A DNA stretch of 36,708 bases, taken from the NCBI RefSeq assembly GCF_013214165.1, contig NZ_JABSSM010000042.1, positions 1 to 36,708 on the forward strand. Direction: 5' to 3'. A program made the translations under genes and the position numbers. This document shows, in pieces, positions 1 through 9,000 of this stretch (positions are counted from its first letter, which is position 1; the number at the start of each line of letters is the position of its first letter). This DNA comes from Shewanella sp. (lineage in GTDB: Bacteria; Pseudomonadota; Gammaproteobacteria; Enterobacterales; Shewanellaceae). The notes beneath the pieces were generated by a model. It saw nothing but the letters and a program-made list of their open reading frames with translations, had not been told where the DNA came from and made no database searches.

Positions 1-413
1 CAGGCACCTGTATCGACGATCTCGATATCGAAGTTGATGACTACAAATTTAACCCTCAATACCTTGAGAACAGTACAGATGATAAAGCGCTCGTTGCCGA
101 AACGCTTAACTCTAACTTGCTTAAATCAAACTGCTTGATCACCTCTCAGCCCGATTGGGGCAGCGTGATGATCCGTTATCAGGGGCCAAAAATTGATAGA
201 GAAAAACTACTCAGGTATATCATCTCATTCCGCCAACATAATGAGTTTCATGAGCAGTGTATCGAACGTATCTTTGTCGACCTAAAACATTTCTGTCATT
301 GTGCAAAACTCACGGTATATGCCCGCTACACACGACGAGGTGGCTTAGATATTAACCCTTACCGCAGTGATTTTGAAAACCCACCAGAAAATCATCGTTT
401 AGCACGTCAATAA
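1..413 (+). CDS. queF: NADPH-dependent 7-cyano-7-deazaguanine reductase (C-terminal part)
   Basis: The gene enters from the left edge, with the frame starting at base 3 and 136 codons visible. QueF reduces preQ0 to preQ1 with NADPH in queuosine synthesis for tRNA, in the cytoplasm. The visible part matches the C-terminal half of the long (E. coli YqcD-type) QueF. It has the SNCLIT motif with the catalytic cysteine (codon 132-134), the aspartate seven residues later in QPDWGS, the [11 protein letters not shown] stretch, and the closing [13 protein letters not shown] block. The ending LARQ is the usual end of the family. The start lies outside the window. Nothing looks broken. The identification is by recall of the family sequence and is very secure. 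Confidence 0.96.
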   Translation, partial: GTCIDDLDIEVDDYKFNPQYLENSTDDKALVAETLNSNLLKSNCLITSQPDWGSVMIRYQGPKIDREKLLRYIISFRQHNEFHEQCIERIFVDLKHFCHCAKLTVYARYTRRGGLDINPYRSDFENPPENHRLARQ

Positions 414-426
414 CATCTTAGCCGCT

Positions 427-479
427 GCCTCTTAAGCTGTACTTTGCTGACAAAGGATAGTTGAGAGGCGCAAACCTAA
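427..479 (+). terminator. Branched hairpin after queF, weak terminator candidate
   Basis: GCCTCTTAA (427-435) pairs with TTGAGAGGC (471-479), allowing one G-U pair. A small inner stem CTTTG/CAAAG (442-446/451-455) sits in the loop. It starts 14 bases after the queF stop but has no T-tract, so intrinsic termination is uncertain. Between this hairpin and the CRP-like sites (about 480-629) I see no gene. Confidence 0.4.
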
Positions 480-629
480 ATTTGAACCATGGCTTTCCTC
501 ATTGACTCCAGCTTCATTAAACCGCTACAAACCAATCAAAGTTCTGCTTTCAGACTCGTATTACCTATGGATCTAAATTCGTAAAAGCTAAAAAACTAGG
601 TTATAGGTAACGCCAGTCATGAATGAGGC

Positions 630-645
630 AACGATCTTGATCACA
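630..645 (+). promoter_or_regulatory. CRP-like binding site upstream of the porin gene
   Basis: AACGATCTTGATCACA matches the E. coli CRP consensus TGTGATCTAGATCACA at 12 of 16 positions. The right half-site TCACA is perfect and the core GATC..GATC is conserved. Its centre is about 120 bases before the porin start codon. Shewanella uses CRP for anaerobic and carbon control, so control of the porin is a reasonable inference. Confidence 0.6.
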
Positions 646-677
646 CTTATTGATGCCACATCAAAATCATAGGTTAA

Positions 678-699
678 GTTTGTTTCAGATCAAACAAAC
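678..699 (+). promoter_or_regulatory. Perfect inverted repeat, second CRP-like operator
   Basis: GTTTGTTT (678-685) and AAACAAAC (692-699) form a perfect 8-bp inverted repeat around CAGATC. The inner 16 bases (681-696) keep the TGT-N10-ACA frame of a CRP site but lack the GA/TC core. Its centre lies 51 bases, close to five helical turns, from the centre of the 630-645 site, so the two would face the same side of the DNA. Confidence 0.45.
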
Positions 700-757
700 A
701 ATTCTGGTTCACATCTATAACAGTCACAGAGCAATGATGATACATAAGGACTACACC

Positions 758-1948
758 ATGAAAGTTCGTGCACTGACCCTAGCAATTTTAGCTTCTCTTT
801 CAGCCTCTGCTGTTGCCGCTGACAGCGTAGACCCATTAAAGAAAGCCTTTATCGATGATGCAAAAATTAATCTACAATTCCGTTTACGCTACGAAGACGC
901 CGATGTAGATACGGTCGATAATCAAAATCAAACCACATTACGTACTCGCTTAACCTACCAAACCGGGGACATCTACAAGCTGTTTGCACTGACTGAAATT
1001 GATGATGTACGTTCCACCGATGATGAGTCTCTCATCAGTGATTATGAATACACTCAAATCAATCAAGCATTTATCGGCTATCGAGGCCCAGCTGAAACCT
1101 TGGTAAAATATGGTCGTCAGCGAATATTGCTGGATAATCAAAGATTCGTCGGTGGCGTAGGCTTCCGTCAAAATGAGCAAACTTACGATGCTTTCTCGGT
1201 AAAGAATACCGCGCTAGAAAACCTCAGCGTTTACTATTCTTATATCAACAACGTCAACCGCATCTTCTCTGAGGACTCAGGCAAAGATGAGCATAAGAAC
1301 GAAACAAACCTGCTTAACATAAATTACAAGGCCGGTGAGATTGCCAATATCACTGGATATGCATACCTGATTGACAACATAGACGTTGCCGCCTTCTCAA
1401 GCGACACTTATGGTATTCGTGCAACAGGACAGTTCAAACTAGACGCCATCAAACTCAGCTATGAAGCGGAATATGCTCAGCAGTCAGAGGGCGGGGACAA
1501 CCCGACAAGCTACACCGCTAATTATTATAAATTGGGTGCAGATGTAGGTTTCGAAGGTTTCGGTGCCAAAATAGGTTACGAAGTCTTAGGCTCGGATGAC
1601 GGCAAGGCTGGTTTTATCACGCCATTGGCTACACTGCACGCCTTCAACGGCTGGACAGATAAATTTCTCTTTGGCGGTATGGGAAACTGGGAGAACGGAC
1701 TCGTAGATGCCCATGTGGAACTCACAGCAAAAGTTGCTGGGCTAAAACTACTGGCCAAATACCATAAGTTTGATTCTGACTACGGTGATATCGATATGGG
1801 TAATGAATGGGGCATAGCGGCAACCTACCCATTTGCGAAGCACTATGATGTCGGCGTGAAATACGCAAGTTTCAGTGGCGCCGATGCGGGTTACGGCTTC
1901 TCCAATGATACCGACAAGCTATGGTTAACATTGCAGGCCAAGTACTAA
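758..1948 (+). CDS. Outer-membrane porin-like beta-barrel protein (Opr family)
   Basis: The product is 396 residues. A longer reading frame starts at 650, but the ATG at 758 is preferred: it follows TAAGGA at a good distance and opens directly with a signal peptide (MKVRALTLAILASLSASAVAA, cut before DS). The mature protein is rich in alternating aromatic and polar strands (for example INLQFRLRYEDADVD) and ends in an aromatic residue (LWLTLQAKY), as outer-membrane barrels do. The length and pattern resemble the Shewanella proteins annotated as Opr-family porins, which carry small anions or sugars. The substrate cannot be read from sequence. The gene stands alone with its own CRP-like upstream sites and a terminator behind it. 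The beta-barrel call is firm; the subfamily is less so. Confidence 0.8.
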   Translation: MKVRALTLAILASLSASAVAADSVDPLKKAFIDDAKINLQFRLRYEDADVDTVDNQNQTTLRTRLTYQTGDIYKLFALTEIDDVRSTDDESLISDYEYTQINQAFIGYRGPAETLVKYGRQRILLDNQRFVGGVGFRQNEQTYDAFSVKNTALENLSVYYSYINNVNRIFSEDSGKDEHKNETNLLNINYKAGEIANITGYAYLIDNIDVAAFSSDTYGIRATGQFKLDAIKLSYEAEYAQQSEGGDNPTSYTANYYKLGADVGFEGFGAKIGYEVLGSDDGKAGFITPLATLHAFNGWTDKFLFGGMGNWENGLVDAHVELTAKVAGLKLLAKYHKFDSDYGDIDMGNEWGIAATYPFAKHYDVGVKYASFSGADAGYGFSNDTDKLWLTLQAKY

Positions 1949-2055
1949 TTACAAGTACTAATCCAATGTTAAGCTAAAAGAGCAATAAAGCGCATTGATA
2001 ACATCTGAGCTAGGTTCTTCCTGCTTATGCTCTTGCTTATCTCTCGCTCCCTTTT

Positions 2056-2097
2056 GAGCAGACATGGCGAAAATGGTTCGTCACTCTGCTCTTTTTT
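2056..2097 (+). terminator. Intrinsic terminator of the porin gene
   Basis: GAGCAGA (2056-2062) and TCTGCTC (2085-2091) make a 7-bp stem followed at once by six T (2092-2097). It lies about 110 bases after the porin stop and just before the convergent pfaE gene. Confidence 0.75.
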
Positions 2098-2104
2098 CTA
2101 TGTG

Positions 2105-2965
2105 CTACATAGATTCGAGCGCTGTTAACAAAGCTGTAAGCTCCATCTTTTGAGCATAAACACCAAAGCGTAAATTTGTATCCACACTCACAGCAAATCG
2201 ATACTCTTCATTTAGCTTACCGAATAACACAGACCAAGTATCAGCCAATGTTACCGACTCTTCCCGATGAAGCTTTAATTGAATGTTCTCAAACAGAGGT
2301 AACACATCAATACGGCTACCTTTTTCGAATAAATCTAACTTTTGCTGTTTAATAGCACAGAAATCGAAACTGAATGATTTAAGGGATAAAGCCAACCCAA
2401 GGCCTTTAGCCTTGATATAGGACTCCTTCAGCGCCCATAAGTCGAAGAAGCGTTCTCTTTGCTTATCATCTGACAGCGCAAGCAAGGCCTCTGATTCTTC
2501 ATGAGTAAAATAATGATTCAAGATAGGATAAATGTTCGTCCTTTGCCTACATCGCTCTATATCTACCCCGAGTTCACTAATATGGTGATGTTCAGTTTCC
2601 CCCATCACAGCGACCAACAACCAGTCACCACTGTGACTAATATTAAACAGCAGCCCAGTTTGCGCTTGTTGCTCACTGACCAGTTTAGGTTTTCCTTGCT
2701 TGCCATATTCAAAACGCCAATCCGCCGGTGAAACAGCTTCTTTAGCGACCAAGGATAAGATCCCTCTGAGGAACCCTCTAACCATCAAACTTTTATCTCT
2801 GGCCGAAAGCTGAATATAACGCGACACCTTAGTCAGTTCATCTTCGGGTAGCCAACGCCTAATCGAGTCTGCCTGTTCAGATGTTAGCAGTTCATGTTCG
2901 AGTGGGCAGAAAAAAAGACTAAGTTTCCCTAGATTTAACGACTGGGATGAAATGACTGGGCTCAA
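2105..2965 (-). CDS. pfaE: 4'-phosphopantetheinyl transferase for PUFA synthase (PfaE)
   Basis: PfaE moves phosphopantetheine from CoA to the serine of each PfaA carrier domain, turning the apo synthase into its active form. The product is 286 residues, of Sfp type. It shows FNISHSGDW (108-116), the Mg-binding GVDIE (133-137) and WALKESYIKAKG (177-188) with the catalytic Glu/Lys. The start is unusual: an in-frame TAA lies a few codons upstream and the only start codon before residue 61 is the TTG at 2965, preceded by GGAG five bases away. A -10-like GATAAT lies at 3001-3006 on the minus strand. The gene is read away from the pfaR-D operon, separated by an EF-G-like pseudogene, the arrangement known for orf2/pfaE in EPA-producing Shewanella. 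Confidence 0.95.
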   Translation of the reverse strand: MSPVISSQSLNLGKLSLFFCPLEHELLTSEQADSIRRWLPEDELTKVSRYIQLSARDKSLMVRGFLRGILSLVAKEAVSPADWRFEYGKQGKPKLVSEQQAQTGLLFNISHSGDWLLVAVMGETEHHHISELGVDIERCRQRTNIYPILNHYFTHEESEALLALSDDKQRERFFDLWALKESYIKAKGLGLALSLKSFSFDFCAIKQQKLDLFEKGSRIDVLPLFENIQLKLHREESVTLADTWSVLFGKLNEEYRFAVSVDTNLRFGVYAQKMELTALLTALESM

Positions 2966-3278
2966 ACTAGCTCCGGAACAGAGGAATAAACTGCAGCGAT
3001 ATTATCAAAGGGAAAGCGGTAGAGATACTAAAAACAGTCGAGAAAACCTTGCTGTAAACTTTGAATAGACTCAAGTTCTGTTTGTGATCCACAATCTCAA
3101 ATAAAAATCACATCAGATGCAGAATGACACACGCTGATAACCAATATGAATCTGGATTAAACGATCATTCCTCTAAGGCGTTGTAAACCTCCGAGGAGAA
3201 AATCAACTTAAGCTGCCTTTATCTTTTTGCCGGTGCAATCACTAGGACAAGAAATAATCATTAAACTGAGTAAATACA
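2966..3278 (-). other. Upstream region of pfaE, no gene seen
   Basis: This 313-base gap between pfaE and the EF-G-like pseudogene holds no convincing reading frame. On the minus strand ATTATC at 3001-3006 reads as GATAAT, a 5/6 match to a -10 box about 28 bases before the pfaE TTG codon plus leader. No good -35 box is spaced to match it. This is the best promoter candidate for pfaE, with low certainty. Confidence 0.3.
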
Positions 3279-4773
3279 CTAGGATATCGACTTAATCTCA
3301 CTGATAAGGTGATTTTGAATATGTTCAGGAGTGATCTCGTAACGGATAAAGGCCATGGAAAATTGACCATCTCCACCTGTCATAGACTTAAGCCGTGTCG
3401 AGTAATCATCGACTGAGGCAAGGGGCGCCTCGACGCTCACCTCAATCTTATGCTCACCGATTGCATCTGTGCCGCACACCGCGACGCGCACTGATATCAC
3501 CGGTAATATCCCCCACTTGCTCGGCCGCGACACAGATTTTCATCTCAACTATGGGCTCTAAAATAACCGGAGCGGCCTGGCTAACGGCATCGATAAAGGC
3601 TTGCTTAGCCGCCATGACGAAGGCTATCTCTTTAAGGCTATCTCTTTAGAGTCGACGCTGTGATGCTTGCCATCGAGCAGACTCACCCTGATATCTTGCA
3701 TGGGAAAGCCGGCTAACCCTCCACTTAACATGGCTTCTTTTATCCCTCTTTCTACCGCAGGAATACATTGGCCGGGAACCGAACCAGCCACCACTTTACT
3801 GACAAATTCAAAACCGCTGCCTCTTGGTAAGGGTTCAATGAAGATCTCTACTTCGCCAAATTGACCCGAGCCGCCAGATTGTTTCTTATGGCGATAGCGT
3901 ATCTTAGCGCTGGTGGTGATAGTCTCTCGATAAGCAACGGCAGGTTTTCTGTATCTATATCCACATGAAATAGCTTATGGGCTTTTTCGATGGCGATTTG
4001 CAGATGAAGTTCACCTTGACCCTGTAATACAGTCTGCGCCTCGGCATCCTTACCAACTAGGCTATAGTCGCCCAAGCCAAAAATGGGCTCAGGGAAGTGC
4101 ATTGCAGGCAAATGAAATTGATCCTCATCGTGACTATCATGGAGCACGGCTCCTACCTCGAGTTCATCTATCTTAGCCAGTGCAACAATATCTCCCGGCC
4201 CAGCACGTGGCACACCAAGATGTTTATCTCCCTGAAGCTTAAACAAATGAGTGACTTTAACTGGCTTAAGCCCTTCACCGATATAGAGCTTCATGCCGAT
4301 AGTGATGCATCCTTAACGCCGTTTCTAATGGTTGATGCAGTTGCTCTGGGGTCAAGTTATCCCCCTGTTCCAGATATAGCTCCATCAGGTCTTCGTCTTC
4401 CTCTAAAACGGTATCGACAAGCTCATCACGCGCCGCCGACACCGAGTGAAACAGTGGCTCACTGTCACCAACCTCATCACTAACACAGTGTAAATAGCAA
4501 TCCACCACAGCATCTAAATTCGCAGTGGACAAGTTAACTGGCAGACATCGACAACCAAACTTGGCTTGTATATCGTAAACTAGCTCAGATAATTTATCTT
4601 GGTTGCCATCGATATGATTGATTGCAATCATATCGACTTTCCCTTGGGTTCTGGCAGCCTCGAATGCCCTATAAGTTAATGTCTCGATGCCAATTCCGGC
4701 ATTGATCACTAAGAGTACTGACTCCACCCCGGGCAGAGGTAACAGGGCTCTGCTCGGTGATAAACTCCGCCAT
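3279..4773 (-). pseudogene. Decayed EF-G-like translational GTPase gene
   Basis: Minus-strand fragments in several frames spell out an EF-G-like protein. The original start is probably the ATG at 4773, after GGAGG, encoding MAEFITEQ as in the family. The sequence then jumps to LPGVESVLLVINAG, so the P-loop and other early GTPase motifs (roughly 70 residues) are gone. The rest of domain I runs to about 4310. There a second out-of-frame deletion removes about 100 residues up to domain II (LYIGEGLKPVKVTHLFKLQG). A frameshift lies near 3945, before domain IV (QSGGSGQFGEVEIF). A 14-bp tandem duplication at 3620-3647 adds another, and a further shift near 3480 precedes the C-terminal domain (HKIEVSVEAPLASVDDYSTR). 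It cannot make a working GTPase. The ribosomal EF-G gene must be elsewhere; this was a paralogue. Confidence 0.88.
3620..3647 (-). repeat. 14-bp tandem duplication inside the EF-G-like pseudogene
   Basis: AAGGCTATCTCTTT occurs twice back to back (3620-3633 and 3634-3647). Because 14 is not a multiple of three, it shifts the frame of the minus-strand gene: on removing one copy the sequence reads on as VDSKEIAFVMAAKQAF. It is a simple replication-slippage lesion. Confidence 0.85.
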
Positions 4774-4799
4774 AACACCCCCTCCAAAGTTTCCTTCAA

Positions 4800-4957
4800 G
4801 CAAAGGTTAACCCAAAGTGAAATACGTAAATGCTAACAAGCCATCATGCTTAACTGTTAATTTTAAGTATAGACCTTAGTCAACGCTGGTTATCCGACCT
4901 AGGTCATGTTTTGTTTTTGCCACACAACTTGTAAGAAAATATGACCAGGAGGTACAC
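4800..4957 (+). other. Upstream region of the split small ORF, with a 10-bp palindrome
   Basis: This is AT-rich sequence without a gene. GACCTAGGTC (4896-4905) is a perfect 10-bp palindrome, 53 bases before the small reading frame at 4958, and could be an operator. TTGCCA (4917-4922), 17 bases and TATGAC (4940-4945) resemble a promoter. However, such a transcript would begin at or after the ribosome binding site, so I do not favour it. Confidence 0.3.
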
Positions 4958-5134
4958 ATGTACGCTGAAACTGGTCTGAAGAGGGATTATTAAGTCCCAG
5001 GTGATTGTATTGGCCGCAAAGGTCATGTAATCTGCTGCCCATCAGCTAGAAATTGCTTTGTAAAACGTGACGGCTCGGGAACTCCTGCAGGTGACCAGGG
5101 TCATAAAGTCGCATTAGTCCCAATAGATTATTAA
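4958..5134 (+). pseudogene. Small reading frame with perfect RBS, interrupted by an in-frame TAA
   Basis: An ATG at 4958 follows AGGAGGT at ideal spacing and encodes 11 residues (MYAETGLKRDY), then TAA (4991-4993). The same frame stays open for 46 more codons to TAA at 5132. The continuation looks protein-like and cysteine-rich (GDCIGRKGHV, then CCPSARNC, ending KVALVPIDY). The simplest reading is a small gene of about 58 codons recently stopped by a nonsense mutation. A true 11-residue leader peptide for the pfa operon is an alternative, because pfaR begins 18 bases after the second stop. I do not recognise a family. Confidence 0.45.
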
Positions 5135-5152
5135 CGGAAACCCGCTAATTTA

Positions 5153-6013
5153 ATGGTAGAGCAAGCCCAAAAAAATCTTCTTTCGGAAGAAAACAATCCG
5201 AATAGGCGTACGCGAAGTGCAACAGAAGCACGACACCGTAATGCCACCACTACACCAGAGATGAGACGATTCATACAAGGATCTGACTTTTCTGTGACTC
5301 AACTTGCCAAGGTGCTGAACATCAGCGAAGCCACCGTACGTAAGTGGCGCAAGCGCGACTCTGTCGAAAACACCCCGAATACACCTCATCATCTCAACAC
5401 CACGCTCACTCCATTGCAGGAGTATGTCGTGGTCGGTCTCAGGTACCAGCTTAAGACACCTCTGGACAAGCTCCTCAAGATAACCCAGAAGTTTATCAAT
5501 CCTAATGTGTCACGTTCGGGCTTAGCCCGTTGCCTGAAACGATATGGCGTGTCAAAGGTGGGCAGTATCGAAAGCCCCTTGGTACCCGAGCGTTATTTTA
5601 ATCAGCTACCTGTCATTCAGGGAACTAACCTTGAAACCTACACTTTACATCCGGATACTTTGGCCAAGACCATAGCCGATGACGATCAAACCAGCGTGGT
5701 TCAGGTTGTGTCACTGACCATACCGCCACAACTAACCAATGAGGAGCCCAGTTCGATACTGCTCGGCATAGACTCTAGCAGTGACTGGATGTACCTAGAT
5801 ATTTACCAAGATGGCAATACCCACGCCACCAACCGATATATCGCTTATGTGTTAAAGCATGGGCCGTTTCATCTGCGTAAGTTGCTCGTTCGCAACTACC
5901 ACACCTTTTTACAGCGTTTTCCTGGTGCCAGACTCAATCATGGGCATGTCACACAAAACGTTGAAACTAACAACAAGACGCCTGAAAATCAGGCACCCAG
6001 TGGAGACTCATAA
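5153..6013 (+). CDS. pfaR: PUFA cluster regulator PfaR, IS481-transposase-like
   Basis: The product is 286 residues, in the position of the regulator in Shewanella EPA clusters. Residues 46-68 (SVTQLAKVLNISEATVRKWRKR) form a helix-turn-helix. The following segment (84-136: LTPLQEYVVVGLRYQLKTPLDKLL ... GLARCLKRYGVSKV, shortened here) has the layout of the N-terminal DNA-binding part of IS481-family transposases. Around residue 205 ILLGIDSSSDWMYLDIYQ resembles the first strand of an RNase H fold, but the expected TDNG aspartate motif is replaced by LVRNYHTF, so transposition activity is unlikely. It is probably a DNA-binding regulator of pfaA-D. Its stop overlaps the pfaA start by one base (TAATG). 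The ATG at 5153 has only a weak upstream RBS. The gene name is by position and recall. Confidence 0.85.
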   Translation: MVEQAQKNLLSEENNPNRRTRSATEARHRNATTTPEMRRFIQGSDFSVTQLAKVLNISEATVRKWRKRDSVENTPNTPHHLNTTLTPLQEYVVVGLRYQLKTPLDKLLKITQKFINPNVSRSGLARCLKRYGVSKVGSIESPLVPERYFNQLPVIQGTNLETYTLHPDTLAKTIADDDQTSVVQVVSLTIPPQLTNEEPSSILLGIDSSSDWMYLDIYQDGNTHATNRYIAYVLKHGPFHLRKLLVRNYHTFLQRFPGARLNHGHVTQNVETNNKTPENQAPSGDS

Positions 6014-9000
6014 TGAGCCAGACCTCTAAACCTTCAAAGAAGCCTTTAGCGAATGATAACAAATCAGCACCTGAGTCGGTACAAGACTCGAAAGCCGATA
6101 AGCGTCTAAACAAACGTCTTAAAGATATGCCCATCGCCATCGTTGGCATGGCAAGTATCTTTGCTAACTCTCGTTACCTGAATAAATTCTGGGACCTGAT
6201 CAGTGAAAAAATCGATGCAATCACCGAATTGCCACCGACTCACTGGCAACCCGAAGATTATTACGATGCCAATAAGAGCACACCTGACAAGAGTTACTGT
6301 AAGCGTGGTGGCTTCCTGCCAGATGTCGACTTTAACCCAATGGAATTTGGCCTACCGCCAAATATCCTAGAGTTAACCGATACATCACAGCTGCTCTCTT
6401 TGATCGTGGCTAAAGAAGTGTTAGCCGATGCCAATCTTCCTGAAAGTTATGACAGAGATAAGATTGGTATCACACTGGGTGTGGGTGGCGGACAGAAGAT
6501 CAGCCACAGCTTAACGGCCCGTCTTCAGTATCCTGTACTCAAAAAAGTATTCAAACATAGCGGTATCAGCGACACCGATAGCGAGATGCTGATCAAGAAG
6601 TTCCAGGACCAGTACGTACACTGGGAAGAAAACTCATTCCCAGGCTCATTGGGTAACGTTATCTCCGGTCGTATCGCCAACCGTTTCGACCTAGGTGGCA
6701 TGAACTGTGTGGTCGACGCCGCTTGCGCCGGCTCACTCGCCGCCATGCGTATGGCAGTCAGTGAACTGATCGATGGTCGCTCAGACATGATGATCACCGG
6801 TGGTGTATGTACCGATAACTCACCCTCTATGTACATGAGCTTCTCCAAGACTCCGGCATTTACCACCAACGAAACCATTCAACCTTTCGATATCGACTCC
6901 AAAGGCATGATGATAGGTGAAGGTATCGGCATGATAGCGCTTAAGCGTCTCGACGATGCCGAGCGTGACGGTGACCGAATCTACTCAGTGATTAGAGGCA
7001 TAGGCTCATCATCAGACGGTAAGTTTAAGTCTATCTATGCACCTCGCCCAGAAGGTCAGGCAAAAGCCCTCCACCGCGCCTATGACGATGCCGGTTTTGC
7101 ACCTCACACTCTTGGCCTTATCGAAGCTCATGGTACTGGCACTGCTGCCGGTGACGCCGCCGAATTTGCCGGCCTGTGCTCGGTATTCAGCCAAGGCAAT
7201 GACACTAAGCAACATATCGCCCTAGGCTCGGTGAAATCTCAAATCGGTCATACCAAGTCGACCGCAGGTACTGCCGGCCTAATCAAGGCTTCTCTTGCCC
7301 TGCATCATAAGGTACTGCCTGCCACAATCAACATCAGTGAGCCTAGCCCTAAACTTAACATTGAGAACTCACCATTTTATCTCAATACCGAGACTCGTCC
7401 TTGGCTACCACGCGCCGATGGCACGCCGCGTCGCGCGGGTATCAGCTCATTTGGTTTTGGTGGCACTAACTTCCACTTCGTATTGGAAGAGTACACTAAA
7501 GAGCACAGCCGAGATGATGGCGAAAAAGCTAAATATCGTCAACGTCAGGTGGCTCAAAGCTTCCTTATTAGCGCAGCGACAAAAGATGCGCTCATTAGTG
7601 AGCTAAACAACTTAGCCGCCTCGAGTACTCAAGCTGAGTTCAACTTAAAAGATGCAGCAGCTAATTACTCTCTTCGTGAGCTTGATGCTAAAGCACCTCG
7701 CCTGGGGTTAGTGGCTAACACCAGCGATGAACTCGCAACACTGATTAAGCAAGCTGTCGCTAAATTAACTGATAATAGTAATGATAGTGCTTGGCAACTA
7801 CCTGGTGGCACCAGCTACCGTGCAGCAAGTGTTGAAGGTAAAGTCGCTGCGCTATTCGCCGGCCAAGGCTCACAATACCTCAATATGGGTCGCGACCTTG
7901 CCTGTTACTACCCTGAGATGCGCCAGCAACTTGTGAGCGCCGATAAAGTCTTTGCCGCCAATGATAAGACCCCGCTTTCACAGACACTTTATCCAAGGCC
8001 GGTGTTTAATAAAGACGACCTGAAAGCCCAAGAAGCGATACTGACCAACACAGCCAATGCACAAAGTGCCATCGGCGCCATCTCTATGGGTCAGTATGCG
8101 CTGTTCACCGCCGCTGGATTCAATGCCGACATGGTCGCAGGACACAGCTTCGGTGAGCTAAGTGCTCTGTGTGCAGCCGGTGTTATCTCCAGTGAAGATT
8201 ACTACCAGCTCGCATTTGCCCGCGGTGATGCCATGGCAACTAAGGCCCCGGCCAAAGACGGCGTAGAAGCGGCTAATTCTGTACCAGATAGTGGTGCTAT
8301 GTTCGCTATTCTTCACCAAGGAAAGGGCACTAAGTCTGCTGAAGACTTAGCCACACTTGAAGCGACTATCGCTAAGTTCGATGGGGTTAAAGTCGCTAAC
8401 TACAATGCACCGACTCAGTCAGTCATTGCAGGTCCTACTGTTTCTACCGCTGAAGCGGCCAAAGCACTCAGTGAGCTTGGATATAAGGCGATAAACCTGC
8501 CTGTATCGGCCGCATTCCACACTGAACTTGTTGGCCATGCTCAAGCACCATTTGCTAAAGCGATTGATGCTGCCAAGTTCAGCAAGCCAAAGCGTGCGCT
8601 GTACTCAAACGCTACCGGTGAACTTTATGACAATAGCGCCGCAAAAATTAAGGCCTCGTTTAAGCAGCATATGCTGCAATCGGTACGCTTTACCACTGAA
8701 CTAGAAGCCATGTATAACGCCGGCGCTCGAGTGTTTGTTGAATTCGGTCCAAAGAACATACTGCAGAAGCTAGTACAGGGCACTCTTGCTGATAAGGCAG
8801 ATATTAGCACTATCTCTATCAACCCAAGCCCTAAGGGTGATAGCGATCTTCAGCTTAAGCAAGCCGCGGTGCAGATGGCCGTTGCAGGCATCAAGCTCGA
8901 CAATATCGACCCATATCAGGCCGACATTGCTGCGCCAGCTAAAGCATCACCGATGAACATCACCTTAAATGCTGTCAACCATATCAGCAAGGCAACACGC

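Noticed and set aside
650..757. Upstream extension of the porin reading frame
   Set aside because: The extra 36 codons include the CRP-like palindrome and lack a signal peptide. The ATG at 758 has a good RBS and starts with a clean signal sequence.
4917..4945. TTGCCA-17-TATGAC as a promoter for the small ORF
   Set aside because: Transcription would start at or beyond the ribosome binding site, leaving the perfect RBS out of the message.
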